The notes under the pieces were generated by a model. That model ran no database searches. It was given only the letters and a program-made list of their open reading frames with translations, and was not told where the DNA came from. The translations under genes and the position numbers were made by a program. Below are positions 9,896 through 21,886 of a stretch of DNA of 64,000 bases, piece by piece; within the stretch, counting starts at the first letter, position 1, and each line of letters opens with the position of its first letter. This DNA is from Hofstenia miamia (lineage: Eukaryota > Xenacoelomorpha > Acoela). The DNA lies in contig SCFE01000079.1 in assembly GCA_004352715.1 (NCBI GenBank), forward strand, positions 366,628 through 430,627. Reading direction: 5' to 3'.

Positions 9896-10229
9896 CTAAA
9901 ATTTGCTACGCAGTAATAATAGTATTTCAGTTTTAGAACAATGTTTCTGTTGCTTTGTTACGCATTTCACGATTGGCTTTAATTGCAAATACTCGGCACA
10001 AGCTACTCAAAAAAAACCACCAGAAATCTCATTCATTTTGTTAGGCACTTTTTAATGACATGATAAATTTTCTTAGAAAGATTATGTAAGCATGTGGAGC
10101 CACCACATAACACATTTTGCCACATCAGCGGATGCATCATAGGCCTATATTTAAGGAATTGTAAAACCTTTTCTCTATAATCAGTTGGTAAAAAAAACCT
10201 GTTGATGTTGATTAAAAACAATCAAACAT
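9030..10229. other. Contig overlap, first copy of a 1200-bp duplication
   Basis: This block matches 10231-11430 base for base wherever I compared them (offset 1201), and the two are separated by a single N at 10230. It carries exon 1 of CBR gene 1. Exact identity with a one-base gap is the mark of two contig ends that overlap but were not merged, rather than a biological duplication. Confidence 0.85.
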
Positions 10230-10230
10230 N

Positions 10231-11430
10231 TACTAAATCCCATCCAAGTCGCGCGATACGAAATGGGGACCGAAAAAATTAGTGTTGTTTCCTCAAATTC
10301 AGGGTGAAATATTGAAATGATTTTAATTTCATGAGATGGATTTTTGTCCGCCCTTATCAGAACATTGGGAACAGGTAGGGGAAGACTTTGAAAAACCGGC
10401 TTTTCATTGAGAAAAGTAAATTTCAGACACATGATTCCAGTCTAGAATAAACGTTTAAATTTATAATCAAATTTTACAATACTTTCAGCATGCTGAATAG
10501 AGTAATTCAATTGCCAGGGTGTATGCAATGTAAAGAATTACTTTATATTCCATGCACAACGTTATGATGTATAAAGAAATTGGGAGTGAGCTCTTAATTA
10601 AAATCATTCTACTGGTCCATATAATTTTTGAACTTTCAAAAGATTCAAACTTCCATAATTTCTTGTTGAGGTTCTTTTCATGTTAAATTAATTTAATAGG
10701 TCTCGAATAATACAATGTTCCAGAAGGCAAACTATGCACGCAAGATTTGCAAATATGTTGTTAACCCATTCAGACTTTAAAATTTTCTGGATCACGTCAC
10801 TCTCGAAATTGAGGTTCTCCTCTTACTATAAAATCCTACTTTAAAAATCTCCGCCAAATAACCTTGCAAAATATTGATTCACTATGGAGAAGTTTACAAT
10901 GGGCCTAGAAGAAATGTTACCTTATATTTTGCAATCCTTCCTCTTGCAAGATTTTCATTGCTTCCGCGCCCCTTTGCTTGTCACGAGATGTCAGATATAC
11001 AACATCATCTTCTGAGTAAAACTTTGAAATCTGTCGAACAGCTTCCAATCCAATGCCTTTGTTGGAGCCAGTTACTAGACATATACGTGGTGACATCTAA
11101 AATTTGCTACGCAGTAATAATAGTATTTCAGTTTTAGAACAATGTTTCTGTTGCTTTGTTACGCATTTCACGATTGGCTTTAATTGCAAATACTCGGCAC
11201 AAGCTACTCAAAAAAAACCACCAGAAATCTCATTCATTTTGTTAGGCACTTTTTAATGACATGATAAATTTTCTTAGAAAGATTATGTAAGCATGTGGAG
11301 CCACCACATAACACATTTTGCCACATCAGCGGATGCATCATAGGCCTATATTTAAGGAATTGTAAAACCTTTTCTCTATAATCAGTTGGTAAAAAAAACC
11401 TGTTGATGTTGATTAAAAACAATCAAACAT
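10231..11430. other. Contig overlap, second copy
   Basis: This is the repeat of 9030-10229. It contains a second copy of CBR exon 1 (see 10921-11096). After 11430 the sequence continues uniquely. Confidence 0.85.
10921..11096 (-). other. Duplicate of CBR gene 1 exon 1 (likely assembly artefact)
   Basis: It has the same 176 bases as exon 1 at 9720-9895, including the ATG (complement at 11094-11096) and the GT donor. If the 1200-bp repeat were real, gene 1 would have two alternative first exons. The single N between copies makes an unmerged overlap far more likely. Confidence 0.8.
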
Positions 11431-11839
11431 TTGAACAGTGCCTATGTGCGCAGTCAAAGGACGTGTCCTCCCAACCTTTCTCGAAAAAGCGGCCAAAGGC
11501 AGGCCCGTAACATATATAGTAGTCAGGTAGTCAGTGACTACCATAAATATAAATAATAAGAATGATAAAATTTCAATTTTATTTCCTCAGATTATAATTG
11601 ATTATTGTATTGATGCTGATGTATATTCAAATTATGGTTTATAGTGATAATTCCTCGGCTTATTAGAAATACAAAAATTCTAATGTAAATACAATTTTGT
11701 TTAAGAACACATAAGTGTTTAATTTACAGGCATGAATGTAAACTTCTAATATCCGAACACCAATTCACAATTTGTACGCCAATAAACGCGGCAAAACTAT
11801 GAATTCCGATGTAGTCAGAATTAAAAATACCTACTACCC
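11431..11839. other. Spacer with a hAT-like terminus
   Basis: No gene is seen. CAGGCCCGTAACATATATAG near 11492 resembles a hAT-type inverted end, and similar CAGGCCCGTAGCAAGCC occurs near 18034. I could not find a matching opposite end for either. Confidence 0.35.
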
Positions 11840-11841
11840 GC

Positions 11842-12532
11842 TATGCAGGTACCAGTATGTAGGTACAAGATGGCCAATTCAATTCCGTTTATATTTTTCA
11901 TTTTGATCATTTGGAAAGATTAAATGAAAATTGAAATTGAAAAACGAAATAACCATTTTTCATTTTCGCTTTTCAAATTTCATTTTGCCAATTTCTATTA
12001 GCTTTAAAATTTTTCAAAAGAAAAACAAAAATTGAAAAATGAAAAATTAAAACGAAAAATGAAAAACCAAAATGAAAAATGAAAAATTTCAATTCCGTTT
12101 TTCGTTTTATGATTTTCTTTGTTGTTGTCATCATTCTTACGTAATTGCTAACCCATTGATTGTTTAATCAATAAATGTAATTGACGGAAAGTGGTACCGA
12201 TATTAGGTAAACAAACATTCTTTGTATTATTTAGAAAAGCTATAGTAGTTCAAAAATAACAACATAGCAATTACATTAGAATGATAACAACCAAAACGAA
12301 AATCAAAAAACGAAAAACGATATTGAAATGTTTCATTTTTCATTTTTCACTTTTCATTTTTCAATTTTCATTTTTCTTTTGAAAAATTTTAAAAATGGAA
12401 ATTGGCAAAATGAAATTTGAAAATCGAAAATGAAAAATGATTATTTCCGTTTTTCAATTTCAATTTTCATTTAATCTTTCCAAATGATCAAAATGAAAAA
12501 CGGAATTCAATTGGCCACCTGGTACCTGCATA
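11842..12532. mobile_element. Foldback MITE, about 690 bp
   Basis: The two halves are inverted copies of each other over roughly 150 bp or more. The ends read TATGCAGGTACC at 11842 and GGTACCTGCATA at 12521-12532, so TA flanks a perfect 10-bp terminus. The left arm has an extra 11-bp stretch (TATGTAGGTAC) not in the right arm. The arms continue into runs of GAAAAATGAAAAA-type repeats that face each other. The centre (about 12115-12300) is unique and non-coding, though its margins also pair. TA flanks suggest mobilisation by a Tc1/mariner-type transposase. Flanking CTACCC on both sides leaves an 8-bp duplication (TACTACCC at 11832 and 12531) as an alternative. Confidence 0.8.
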
Positions 12533-13395
12533 CTACCCCCATATTTATTGAAAAGCAAACCTCTATCAACACATTTCTGTTGGTGGATAATATGCAAATA
12601 GCTATTAAATTAGGCCATATGTAGCAAAATTCTGCATTAGTAGTCATCAGATTTAAAATTGGGCTATAAAATTAAGAATGACGCGGGCTCGGAATCTGAA
12701 TTTCTGCAAAATCTATCTGAATTGTTCAAAATTTTATTAATAAATTTGCATTTTCTTACATTAAAATATTATATCAACTATATATTCAATTGACTAATTA
12801 TACATTAAAAATTCTCCACGGCGACAATAGTTGCAATTAAACTAAAAAATTGTCTTAGTAATAGCAAGCGCTAATCAATCTCATTTATTGTTTAGATGCC
12901 CAGCGTAAACTTTAAATTACCTAGACAGGACACTAGGTCTTATTTGCATGTTTGAGATAGTAATGCTGCATAAGCTCGTAGCATTTTCTTATGATGTACC
13001 ATAAACATATATTTATCATTAAAACTGTAATACAACTATTAACAATAACAATTTAAAATGCCCATTAAAAACTTTTTCCAGCAATGGACACATACTTATT
13101 TGAAGCCGATCACTTTTGATTTGATGCCATCACAAGTAAACTTTATTGTTAAAAAGTGCAGTTGATGCAAAATGTTTTCATTTTAGTATTTTCAATTATA
13201 TACATGTATTTAGATTTTTTATTTACAAAATTCTTATAATGGTTTTGGATATGACGGCCACGCGCCGGACCTGGGCCTGAATATTATCAATTGCCAACTG
13301 ACCGAGCAGGGATGGGATTGGTTTTTGTGTTAGTGGCTCAGGCCTGCTGGGTACAACTCTGATATGTAGTTGTATTAAGTATATACATGTATATA
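12533..13395. other. Gene-free stretch
   Basis: I see nothing recognisable in it. It is AT-rich sequence ending in a short TA-rich run before the gap. Confidence 0.5.
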
Positions 13396-14395
13396 NNNNN
13401 NNNNNNNNNNNNNNNNNNNNNNNNNNNNNNNNNNNNNNNNNNNNNNNNNNNNNNNNNNNNNNNNNNNNNNNNNNNNNNNNNNNNNNNNNNNNNNNNNNNN
13501 NNNNNNNNNNNNNNNNNNNNNNNNNNNNNNNNNNNNNNNNNNNNNNNNNNNNNNNNNNNNNNNNNNNNNNNNNNNNNNNNNNNNNNNNNNNNNNNNNNNN
13601 NNNNNNNNNNNNNNNNNNNNNNNNNNNNNNNNNNNNNNNNNNNNNNNNNNNNNNNNNNNNNNNNNNNNNNNNNNNNNNNNNNNNNNNNNNNNNNNNNNNN
13701 NNNNNNNNNNNNNNNNNNNNNNNNNNNNNNNNNNNNNNNNNNNNNNNNNNNNNNNNNNNNNNNNNNNNNNNNNNNNNNNNNNNNNNNNNNNNNNNNNNNN
13801 NNNNNNNNNNNNNNNNNNNNNNNNNNNNNNNNNNNNNNNNNNNNNNNNNNNNNNNNNNNNNNNNNNNNNNNNNNNNNNNNNNNNNNNNNNNNNNNNNNNN
13901 NNNNNNNNNNNNNNNNNNNNNNNNNNNNNNNNNNNNNNNNNNNNNNNNNNNNNNNNNNNNNNNNNNNNNNNNNNNNNNNNNNNNNNNNNNNNNNNNNNNN
14001 NNNNNNNNNNNNNNNNNNNNNNNNNNNNNNNNNNNNNNNNNNNNNNNNNNNNNNNNNNNNNNNNNNNNNNNNNNNNNNNNNNNNNNNNNNNNNNNNNNNN
14101 NNNNNNNNNNNNNNNNNNNNNNNNNNNNNNNNNNNNNNNNNNNNNNNNNNNNNNNNNNNNNNNNNNNNNNNNNNNNNNNNNNNNNNNNNNNNNNNNNNNN
14201 NNNNNNNNNNNNNNNNNNNNNNNNNNNNNNNNNNNNNNNNNNNNNNNNNNNNNNNNNNNNNNNNNNNNNNNNNNNNNNNNNNNNNNNNNNNNNNNNNNNN
14301 NNNNNNNNNNNNNNNNNNNNNNNNNNNNNNNNNNNNNNNNNNNNNNNNNNNNNNNNNNNNNNNNNNNNNNNNNNNNNNNNNNNNNNNNNNNNNNN
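13396..14395. other. Assembly gap of 1000 N
   Basis: The gap is exactly 1000 N, flanked on the right by (TA)n to 14420. The size is probably a placeholder. Open frames read through it are meaningless. Confidence 0.95.
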
Positions 14396-14745
14396 TATAT
14401 ATATATATATATATATATATGGTTTCAATTGGTTTTTTCAAACATTATAAAATGCTGTTTAGCAAGTAACCATAGCCATAAGATTAATTGAGAAATACTT
14501 CATCAAATTCGAGTTTCTATAGTTTGCATGTATTGCTCTAAAAACGTTAAAAATCAATTGAACTAAAACATAAAATATTTATGTCATAGAATTTTTCATG
14601 TACTACAAATTAAAAAAATATGTATTTTTAATTAGATGAATCGATCTCGATATTTAAACTTTGCATATTGTCATATAGAATTGTTCATTCTCTACTCGGT
14701 GACCCGGTCTGGTCATGATTGCATTCAAAAAATCTGACCGGTGAC

Positions 14746-17579
14746 CAAGGAGCTCTGAATAACAGGAGGTGACACAGAAATATTATAATAAAAATGTGTA
14801 GGTGGGAAAATTTTTTGCAACACATACAGAAACGTTAATTAATAGTTTGCAAGTGCAACTGGTTTCTACCAATGAAAACTACAATGAAATAAGGACGGGT
14901 TCGACCAGCGGAAATCCCCAATAAATTTGATGGCATTACTGCTTCATGTTTTGAACAACATCAAAGCAGACATAGGTAAATTTTTGTTTTAGCTAATAAA
15001 TTTGTATTAGAGATTGAAAATAAATTTATGATGATTTCTTATATGTATTTAAAACTGTATTTAAAAGATTTCACTATAGAACAATGGATTTAATGATTGA
15101 AACGAGTTATGCAATTTACTAAGGGTGTTAAAAATATGAATTGGAGAAATATTTGCACTAAATTATAAGAAATTTGTTTAACTTATTTATCAATAGGCTT
15201 AGTTCTATGAAATATTACATTTAGGCCAACAACTTGTTTAAGTTCTCAGAGAATAGGGCAACAAGAAAATCATGCTTATCAACAGTTTATGTCTAATGAT
15301 GAAATTAAGTCGTTTAACGAATTTTCTACTGGAATTTCACAATGTGCGTTTTTAAAACCTGATGATAAAATTGTTATTAAGAGAGAAAAATGTATCGTGA
15401 TTTTTGAGGTGGAGATTGAAAGTTTTGTATGGACCATCTGGACTATTACAATTGATGAATTCTTATCATATTCAGCCTATTTCGGTTCTTTTAAAATAGC
15501 AATTTTAGGTAGAGTTCTAGATGTTAAACTTAAATCTTGGTTCGAAATTTTAAATTTATACATTCTCACCATCAGCTTACTGATGTTCTTCTTGGTGAGT
15601 TTGGTTCACTAAATCATGTTCCAAAGCAGCACAGAAGGTATTCCAATGCATTGTTTAAAATTATCAAGTTTATCTCGACATGCATATCTTTATGTTCGTG
15701 ACGTTTTGCCATTACCAAGCATTCGAACAATACAAAGAACTATAGGAGCTATTCAATTGAATGATTCTTTTTGTCAATCTTTGACAAATTCAATTTTTTC
15801 TAATTTGACTGGGTTTCAAAAAACCTGTTTGCTGCTTATAGATGAAGTATATGTTAAAGAGACTTTGGAGCTTTCAGGTAGTCATATTATTGGATATGCA
15901 GTAAATGAAGCATCTGAAAAAATAAAGGCAAAAACAATGATCGGCTTTATGATCAAATGTTTATATGGAGGCCCAACATTTATGTTGAAATTAGTTCCCG
16001 TGCATATTCCTACTGGAGAATTTATCTAAAAGTATTTTCTGAACATCATTTCTATATTGCATAATGCTGGTGCAAATATTGTTCACAGATAATTCGCATT
16101 TCAATAAGCAGTTTTCTACACACTTTCCTGGGTTTGATAATGAACGCCCCTGGGTATGTCGAATTCCATTAGATTAAAAATAAGTGTTTTTTTGCTTGAT
16201 CTTCCACATTTCGTCAAATCTGTTTGAAAAAACTGGCATTCTGAGAAGGAGAAACCTCTTATTTTTGATGGAATGTATTGCAAATGGAGTGATATATTGC
16301 ATGTTTATAACAAAGAAGTAGATAATGTTTTGAAATGCGCTTCTTTGTATTTTGCTGCCTTGCATCCCTCTGTTATAGTAAAACTAAAGGTCAGCTTGGC
16401 TTTGAAGATTTTTGATGACAAAACTGTGGCAGCACTCAGAATGTGCGAAAGAGATCAAACAGCTAAATTTGTAGAAATGGTTTCAAATATTTTCAAAATA
16501 GGCAATGTTAAGTCTCCTACTATACGAGCAAGAAAAAATGACAAATTTAAAATGGTTATTTCTTCTAAATATGATGACCGCCTTGATTACCTAAGCTTAA
16601 ATGCAAATAAGTTTCGTGAAATGGGCCCCCATAGCAATCAACAACGAATAAAAAGCTTAACTTTGAAGACTAGTTTTGGTATGTTTCGTACTTTGATGGG
16701 ATTAAAAGAACTTTCAGAATTTTTATTAGATTTACGATTTTCGTATGTAATGCTAGGAGAATTTCAGACTGATCCACTTGAGCGTCAATTTGGAATTGAC
16801 CGGCAGTCTTCAGGAAGCAATTACTGTGTGTCTGTAAATCAAGTGATGAATACATTTAGGAATAATCTGCGCAATTATTGAATGACATGGCGCTTCAGAT
16901 GGATTATTCTTGCGATTCGGATTGTAAATTTTGTGAAGCAGCACCTGATAACTGTATTATCAAAGACAGAACTATTTGCGATTTTAACAATAATTGGTTA
17001 AGTAATTCTATTGTGTACATTGCTGAATTTATTGTAGCAACATTTCAATTAGTTGATTTTGAAGGCTCAAATGATATGATTAAAAATGCAGATTTTATTC
17101 ACGAACTTTCTCGTGGTCGTCTATCAATTCCTGATGAAACAATAATTAAGTATATATTAAGTTGCTATGAAATTTATTTGACTGTGTGCAACATCGCATG
17201 CACTTTATACGTTACAAAACTTTTTGAATCATTGGCAACTGAAAATGAAGAATAAGAAACACTATTATTTACTCCTCTACACAAAATTTCTAGGTGTTTG
17301 TTCAACACTTTTACTAGAGGTTACATCACGCAAATTAGATGATGAAAAGCGGAAACTTTCAAACTCAAGGTCATGTAAATCAAACCAAGTAGTTAAGAAG
17401 CTTCGTTCTTCATCTAATTTTAGTTAGTTTTCTATGGATGTAAAATTATACCCTTAGTTTTAACGTGCTATGGTTGTCTTTAAATTTTACTGTATTTTAT
17501 AGAGAACTTAAGAAAATTTTCCCACCTACATTTTTTCTAAGATATTTCAGTGTCACCCCCTGTTAATCAGAGCTCCTTG
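14746..17579 (+). mobile_element. P-element/THAP9-like transposon, decayed
   Basis: The ends are inverted repeats starting CAAGGAGCTCTGA at 14746 and facing the same sequence at 17579. The match continues through GGTGACAC and ends with GTAGGTGGGAAAATTTT, about 75 bp in all with small differences. The 8-bp flanks are ccggtgac (14738-14745) and tcgctgac (17580-17587), six of eight matching, which fits an aged 8-bp duplication of the P superfamily. The element is 2834 bp and holds a broken transposase on the plus strand. No THAP zinc finger is convincing between 14746 and 15220. Confidence 0.88.
15224..17427 (+). pseudogene. P-element/THAP9-like transposase remnant
   Basis: The reading moves through several frames. 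First is an open stretch to 15612 that may begin at an AG acceptor near 15224. Next is 15616-16029, with LPLPSIRTIQRTIG and then LLLIDEVYVK, the first catalytic aspartate region. A broken stretch follows, decoding as TDNSHFNKQF and LLDLPHFVKS (about 16085-16225), equivalent to the aspartate loop and the conserved HxxK segment. Then 16273-16881 has LLDLRFSYVML and TDPLERQFGIDRQSSGSNY, the most conserved C-terminal block of THAP9 and P transposases. The tail 16878-17255 has IVYIAEFIVATF, and 17224-17427 follows. At least three frameshifts or stops separate these, so the protein is dead. The 5' THAP domain is missing or unrecognisable. Confidence 0.85.
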
Positions 17580-17587
17580 TCGCTGAC

Positions 17588-20039
17588 CCACGTAAATTGT
17601 TTACAACTTCGACTGTACAATAGTGTGGTAAATTTGATCTAGCATATTAGTTTTGCCATGCAAATATTTAGTTTCTAATAAAGTAAATAAGGGCATGCGT
17701 AGCATTAAAACATCCTTTGTTTACACACTTGTTTCCAAAATCAAATGCATATTGAAGCTAGAAGTTCATGAGAATTAATTAGTGGTAAGAATTCGTTATT
17801 AGTAGTTCTATTATTTTTACATGTTAAATTACAGAATATACTGTGCAGTGGCTAATTTCAATCATCTGGGGAGAACGGGTACTAAAATAGCTCATATGTA
17901 GGCACCTTTTGTATTTTCTAAGATTTTAGTATATATTTAATGCTATGGATTTATTCGATTATTTTTACAAAAGTGAGGAAGTGAGGAATAGCTCCATGGA
18001 AAAGGGAACTGTTCATAGTTAGAGGCATGTGGCCAGGCCCGTAGCAAGCCTAAAAAATTATAGTAGTCAAAGCAAAGCAATACAATATTATTTGTTAAGA
18101 TTATTACAATATTTTTGGCCTTGTAATTTTATTGATGTTAATGACATTATCATACAATTCCCTAAAAATATTACATATACATATATATATATATATATAT
18201 ATAGTTAACTTGAATGTAAAATTTAGCATGAAAGTTTTTTGCCAGAACAGTAGTTACATTCTGAGTGGATCTCTTCAATAATTTTTTGTTTAAAATTTAG
18301 TAATTTTAAGTAGTACATGGATACTACAAAGATTTTTATCATTTTTGCAGATCTCAGCTAACTCATATTTTATTATTTCACTTACAGAGTTCTCTTAGAT
18401 TATTTGCAGTTTTAGAAAGCAATAGAAGTGGTATTACCACTTTCGGATGCCAAAGAGTAGTTGTTGGGACGTAACCTCAGATGCACAAAAGTGTATTAGA
18501 ATTACATTAGTTTTATACATTCATTGTTATATTAAGCGAGTTGTTACTTACTGAGAAAACTCCATTTCCAAATGTTGAAATTTGTAATTTTTGGAAAATG
18601 ATTTAGGAATGTACGTGTTTCAAGTTCAATAAGTTCATTGAGTATGTGAAAGCGAAGATGCAGGTTAAAAACCATTCCATTAATTTCTTGCCTTTGGCAG
18701 AAGCAAGCAAGTTCAAAAATCAATAACTACCTCCAGAAACAATCAAATTATTGCTTCCAATTTATATTTTTTTACAAAATATAGTATTTTATAAAAGCGC
18801 CATAATCTAACAAGGATGGCATGCTTGAAAATATGTGTTCTTCAGGACACAACACAAAAATATTGGTTGGTCGTAATTGATGTATTATTTTAGGACGTTT
18901 TCATGACGTAATAGTGAAATGTATAGCTGAACAGTCCTACAGATATTTGAAAAAGTAGAAGAGGATCAGGCTACAAGGGCATAAACATATGCAAGGTTTG
19001 CATAGTACCAAAATTGGTTACGAAAATGAAATCCCTTCCACAGTGCATGCATGATAAATGCCCATCTCACGAACCACACCACTTCTACCTACCAAGCAGA
19101 ATGTCTGAGTTTAAAAAGCCTTTCACTATCGGAATATATATTCAAATTACTTACCTATTTCGTAAAAGAGTGGTTTAGAGAAATAAACATAAAAAACAAA
19201 AGAGCTCGTTCTGAAGTACATATAAATGAATGCCTTCTTCTGATATAATATCCTTCCGACACTATTATTGCTTATGCAAATCCATACATACGATTATTTA
19301 CAAAAACTTGAATATATACATGGTTGGCCAAAAAAACTTGAACAGTTAGAAACTTTATTACGTGCAAACTAAAAAAGACCCAAATCTTTAGTAAACAACA
19401 ATTAAAAATGATCTTTTTTGGGAAATAAGATGATCTATGAGAATTTTAAACAAGATTCCAGCTAAGCCCTGACTACTTATTGCTGTTGTAGAATAAGAAT
19501 CATGTGCTGACAAACGAGAAACTACAAACACACAGAACAAAGTTCTTCTGCGTGTAAACAATACTGTGAAATATTTAAAAAAAATAACTTTTATATGACA
19601 AACATTATTTATTTTTTCATTTGCTGCTTAGTAAAAATGCTATTTTATTGTTTAGCAAAATAATTTATTAAATTGTTTATTAAAATTTCGACCTGCTCTA
19701 TATTGATACATATAGGATGTCAAGTTATGTGCACATAAAAAATACTATAAAGTCCCATGTTGATTGATTTTTCAAACAGACCAATGAAAATTGAGGAAAG
19801 TGCATGTTATTAGACTGTCTTACTGTTTATTGATGTCGAATAATGTTTGAAAGATTCATCTAAAAATTCTATTTATACGATTTTGACTAATGATTTCCAT
19901 TCTATTTAATAGAATATTTGGTAAAAATTATAGATAAACTATATGTAGTCCAATCCATGGTTATAGAAGAAGAATATGATTCTTAGGAATGATATTAAGA
20001 TATTTTAAAAGCATGTTACATAATGTAATAGTAATAAAC
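17588..20039. other. Long gene-free stretch
   Basis: No coding family is recognised. It holds a (TA)n run at about 18177-18202, a solo hAT-like terminus near 18034 (CAGGCCCGTAGCAAGCC), and a Tc1-like terminus near 19318 (TACATGGTTGGCCAAAAA) with no partner found. The small open frame at 19051-19248 has no family signature. Confidence 0.4.
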
Positions 20040-20051
20040 TAAAAATGAATT

Positions 20052-20600
20052 TTGCCAAAAATCAAATTGCCATTTTTTTCATCTATAGAACAAAGAGATC
20101 TTACTGAAAATATTAAAATTTATGTTTGTGATAACAAACATGTTCAAAGCACATGCGTAAAATATTTTGGTGTGATAATTGACAATGATTTAAAATTAGA
20201 AAAATTTTCTTTCCGAAAATTAAAAAATGGCCTTTGAATATAAATATGTGCACCATTTGCGTCATGTAGAAAATTTTTTCCATGTAAAATGCATTAGTTC
20301 AATTGTCATAATTCAATTTAATTACTGTGCACTTCACATCTCAAGACATTTATTGGACATTTAGAACACTTAATTTTATTTACAAGCATAAATCTATAGC
20401 ACAAAAAGTTTATCTCATGATTTTTTGCCCTAAATTATTATTCAGAATCAATTCTTATGTGAGATACAAAATTTTGTTCATGAATTTTTTGATCAAGCTT
20501 GCTTACATCAATTGCATCAAATTCAAGGTTGAGAATAAAATATATTTAAGTATCAACAATAGTAATGATAAGTTTCCTTTTAAATGCCTAATCTTTTGAA
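20052..20600 (+). pseudogene. LINE reverse-transcriptase 3' fragment
   Basis: FFSSIEQRDLTENIKIYV followed by VKYFGVIIDNDLKLE matches the segment after the reverse transcriptase palm in the LINE at 3190-5860, where the equivalents are MIFSPNKTSQLAEN and LTYLGVQIDKRLNF. The second open stretch, 20327-20599, probably continues the same decayed protein. Both ends of the element are lost. Confidence 0.65.
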
Positions 20601-21718
20601 TTGAAATTAAGTAATGATATAAATTATCTGAAAAATTATAAACCATCAAGAAAAGATCAAAGTTGTATTTTCATATGTCATTGAAACTGCTGTTACTAAT
20701 TCTTCTTTCGATTTCTCTGAAAATCCTTTAAGGAATTTTCTATAAAACGTTGAAAATTCTCGACAAATGGCTGGTTTAAAATTTGTATACCCTGAACCTT
20801 CGTCCGTAGCAATTTCTTTATTGTTATTCTATTGTATTTAATAATATAACTTGATTCCTTTTGAATATTTAATTCTCTAAATTTTCACAAATTTGGTATA
20901 ATTTGGATGGAAATAGTTTTATTGTAAATACTTCAGTATATTCAAATTTATTCCTTGAAAATATTTTAAATTATCTTAAACTTTAAACGGCATTACTACG
21001 GTTGACGGTGTTGTAGATATATTTATATATTCATGCATAGAAAACTACGCATATATAATAAATGTTGTTAAACGAATTGGAAACTTTTGTAAAAATATAT
21101 TGTTTCACTGAATTAAATTCTTGAGTCGACAATGCATTGTGTGCAATCATTAAAATTTCAAAATTTCAGTATAATTCAAACATCTTAAAGTTTTTCCTTT
21201 GATATTGGTGAGCCAAATAAATAAAAACTTATAAAATTGACAAACAGCATACAGTAGGAAAAATTTTTCCTCTATATTTCTAAGATCCATAAAATTTTTT
21301 GTTATATAATGGGAAAATTTATAATTATTAACATTGACTTCTCAGAAAAGTGATTTTAATTGAGATTGCATACTAATATTGCTTATTTTAATTTCTTTGC
21401 TCTATAGCCTTAACATTTATTGGTAAGGTTGTTTGCATATTCTGATGAAATGTATTAAAACGGATGTAAAAGTAGTCACAAAAAACAATGTTAGGAAAAA
21501 ATTTTCAAGATTTCTGGGTTGAATCATTTATGATATTGTGAGTAAATTAGCTTTTAACATTATTGAAATTGCGGCGGGCAGGGACGTACGCAGAATTTTC
21601 TGATTTGGGGATATCTCAGTCTTAATCAATGACTATGTGAAAATTTTTAATACATTGAAAAAATAGAGCCTAAAATGCATTTTACGATTTAGTTTTTAAA
21701 ATTTTGTAATTTTTTGCA
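20601..21718. other. Gene-free stretch
   Basis: The only notable feature is CAGGGACGTACGCAG near 21590, like the 5' terminus of many hAT MITEs, with no partner end found. Confidence 0.35.
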
Positions 21719-21886
21719 AATGGTACTATGAGTATTATGGAGAATGGTACTATGAGTATGATTGAGAATGGTACTATGGGTATTATGGAGAATGGTACTA
21801 TGAGTATTATGGAGAATGGTACTATGAGTATTATGGAGAATGGTACTATGAGTATTATGGAGAATGGTACTATGAGTATTATGGCG
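21719..21886. repeat. 24-bp minisatellite, seven copies
   Basis: Seven tandem units of 24 bp start AATGGTACTATGAGTATTAT and end GGAG. Most are identical; units 2, 3 and 7 carry one to three substitutions. Because 24 is a multiple of three, the array stays open and reads as eight-residue repeats (SIMENGTM) in an 81-residue frame, but no gene context supports translation. Confidence 0.9.

Noticed and set aside
13223-14469. Open frames of 360-401 residues on both strands
   Set aside because: They are translated Ns from the 1000-N gap with a few TA-repeat codons at the edges.
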